Positions 62,897 to 64,000 of a stretch of 64,000 nucleotides of DNA are shown piece by piece. The translations under genes and the position numbers were made by a program. Numbering within the stretch: the stretch's first letter is position 1; each line of letters opens with the position of its first letter. The stretch covers positions 434,001-498,000 of the forward strand of contig NZ_LRXL01000037.1 in the NCBI RefSeq assembly GCF_001637325.1, given 5' to 3'. The notes under the pieces are model-generated. The model was not told where the DNA came from, did no database searches, and was given only the letters and a program-made list of their open reading frames with translations. The stretch comes from Cochleicola gelatinilyticus (GTDB lineage Bacteria > Bacteroidota > Bacteroidia > Flavobacteriales > Flavobacteriaceae).

Positions 62897-64000
62897 TTAA
62901 TCATTTCTTTCTTTTTCCTTTTTCACTTCAATTCTATTCTCATGAAAAGCAGAAGGAAGTAATTTAGGAATAAACTTTACTAACAAGGGTAATAATAAGG
63001 TGCCTCCTGGGAGCAGAAAAATTGTAAGTGACGGAATACTTTTACAAATATCCAGCAGTTGTTCTTTAACCTTGTTCTTTTCCTCTTTTGAAAGGTCTCG
63101 AAATGTAGATTGCCCTAATAGCACCATTAATTCGCCACTTTCAGACAACTCTTTAACGAGTCGGTTTTTATTCCGAAGAATTAATGTTTTTACTGTTTTT
63201 GAAGACTGCTTGTAAAATTGTTGTACTGGGTTAGAATACTTAAACAGCTGAACATTCGTGGCATTAGTTTCTGCAAAATGTTTAATTGCTTCAATGCTTG
63301 TTTCGATGATTCCTTCAGGTTGTTGTAACGCCACTGCCAACTGTTGAAGAAATTGAAATTCTGAAGTATTCATTTCTTTATCATCCCAAATTGCCAAGCA
63401 ACACAAATCTATAATATACTTCTTCACAACATCATCTTCCTTTTTAAGGTACGAAAGATGTTCTAAGGTATCGATTGGTGATTGGTCGGTTTGATGGTGT
63501 AAATAATCAGATGAAGATTCGAATAACTCCAATAATAATAAATCGTATTTCTTTTTATTTTTTTTAGACTGTAAGGCAAGAACGCATGCATTAATAATTG
63601 CCAGCTCCAACTGGCGCGCATATTCTTTCACCTCGTTGGGATTTGTTAAATAGTATCTAAATGCTTGAACATCTGCATACAGTAGGGCATAGGTAAGTAG
63701 GGAGGCGGCGTCTTTTTTTAAAACAGAATTTCGTTCTTGAATTCGTGCGGAAAGAATTTTTTCGAGATTTTGTTCTGTACTTTGCGACAGAGAGAGCTTG
63801 TGTAAAAAGCGTTTTTTTCCTTTATCTAACTGTTTATAGAATTGTATGATGTGTTCTATCGATTGCTTCGGAAGGAGAGTAGGATCATGCTTATAACTTG
63901 TAACGAGTAAGGCTTGAAACAAATTAACCTTTGTAAACTCTTCATTTGAAAGTTGAAGCGTACTTATTTTTTTAAGAGAAACTGTGTTTACTGAAATACC
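62897..64000 (-). CDS. LETM1-related biofilm-associated protein, 3' part
   Basis: The frame stays open to the window edge, so the gene starts outside; 367 codons are visible. The C-terminal part has LETM1-like helices (FRDLSKEEKNKVKEQLLDIC and SIPSLTIFLLPGGTLLLPLL, one predicted membrane segment) and ends in a charged tail EVKKEKERND. A helical TerB-like region precedes it (LCCLAIWDDKEMNTSEFQFL). This architecture is known from flavobacteria as a LETM1-related biofilm-associated protein; its role in biofilm is recalled, not shown here. Confidence 0.8.
   Translation of the reverse strand, partial: GISVNTVSLKKISTLQLSNEEFTKVNLFQALLVTSYKHDPTLLPKQSIEHIIQFYKQLDKGKKRFLHKLSLSQSTEQNLEKILSARIQERNSVLKKDAASLLTYALLYADVQAFRYYLTNPNEVKEYARQLELAIINACVLALQSKKNKKKYDLLLLELFESSSDYLHHQTDQSPIDTLEHLSYLKKEDDVVKKYIIDLCCLAIWDDKEMNTSEFQFLQQLAVALQQPEGIIETSIEAIKHFAETNATNVQLFKYSNPVQQFYKQSSKTVKTLILRNKNRLVKELSESGELMVLLGQSTFRDLSKEEKNKVKEQLLDICKSIPSLTIFLLPGGTLLLPLLVKFIPKLLPSAFHENRIEVKKEKERND

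Noticed and set aside
1-64000. CRISPR arrays, tRNA or rRNA genes, insertion sequences
   Set aside because: No regularly spaced repeats, cloverleaf-forming sequence with a TTC-type arm, rRNA core sequence or transposase-like ORF was seen on either strand.

Overview
The window is chromosomal DNA from a member of the Flavobacteriaceae (phylum Bacteroidota). Supporting signs are AT-rich spacers, the Bacteroidota promoter element TAnnTTTG ahead of many genes (several almost leaderless), a type IX secretion C-terminal sorting domain, 2TM-domain proteins beside LytS/LytTR regulators, a LETM1-related biofilm protein, menaquinone genes and a fused alpha/beta 2-oxoacid dehydrogenase. No rRNA, tRNA, CRISPR array or insertion sequence was seen.

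Layout. (1) 1-4.8 kb, minus strand: one end of an extracellular contractile injection system (eCIS) operon, running from a DUF4255 tail-terminator gene through an unrecognised gene, a sheath with a large insertion, two tube proteins, a DUF5908/Pvc6-like peptide and the start of a CIS-tube/LysM gene that leaves the window. (2) 5.0-7.5 kb, divergent: an unknown 120-aa protein, a multi-pass membrane protein and a NarL-type two-component pair. (3) 7.5-11.9 kb: RluA-type pseudouridine synthase, panB, two small secreted proteins, L-serine ammonia-lyase. (4) 12.1-13.8 kb: a umuDC-like cassette behind a perfect palindrome; the UmuD-like protein lacks the catalytic serine. (5) 14.0-16.3 kb: dnaK with a structured-RNA-like element and a sigma-54-like promoter upstream. 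(6) 16.5-21.8 kb: secreted and membrane proteins, including one that resembles phage-tail tube folds. (7) 21.9-29.1 kb: thioesterase, menF, menD and, a little further on, menB, interspersed with a CvfB-like protein and a C1 peptidase. (8) 29-36.6 kb: sterol-desaturase-like enzyme, an SDR-like protein, asnB and the 2-oxoacid dehydrogenase. The asnB leader contains an Asn-rich leader peptide, an antiterminator segment and an intrinsic terminator: an apparent transcription attenuator. (9) 36.8-44.7 kb, minus: uvrA, a LOG-type gene, a nuclease-like gene with an in-frame stop, an M1-like protein with a predicted outer-membrane barrel, and a decayed small membrane-protein gene. (10) 44.8-56.3 kb: gamma-glutamyltransferase, AcpH-like, phosphoglucosamine mutase, a CocE/PepX-like hydrolase, an ECF-type sigma factor with a membrane partner, type II NADH dehydrogenase, a Fur remnant, a membrane-bound class III cyclase. 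(11) 56.5-62.8 kb, plus: a TonB-dependent receptor followed by DUF2141, TPR, LytS-2TM, two 2TM proteins and a LytTR regulator. (12) 62.9 kb to the edge: LETM1-related protein.

The most noteworthy signals are the asparagine attenuator before asnB, the apparently uncleavable UmuD-like protein under a palindromic operator, the secreted protein resembling injection-system tube proteins, and a patch of nonsense-interrupted genes at 36.8-41.1 kb. Family assignments come from reading the sequence, not from database searches.
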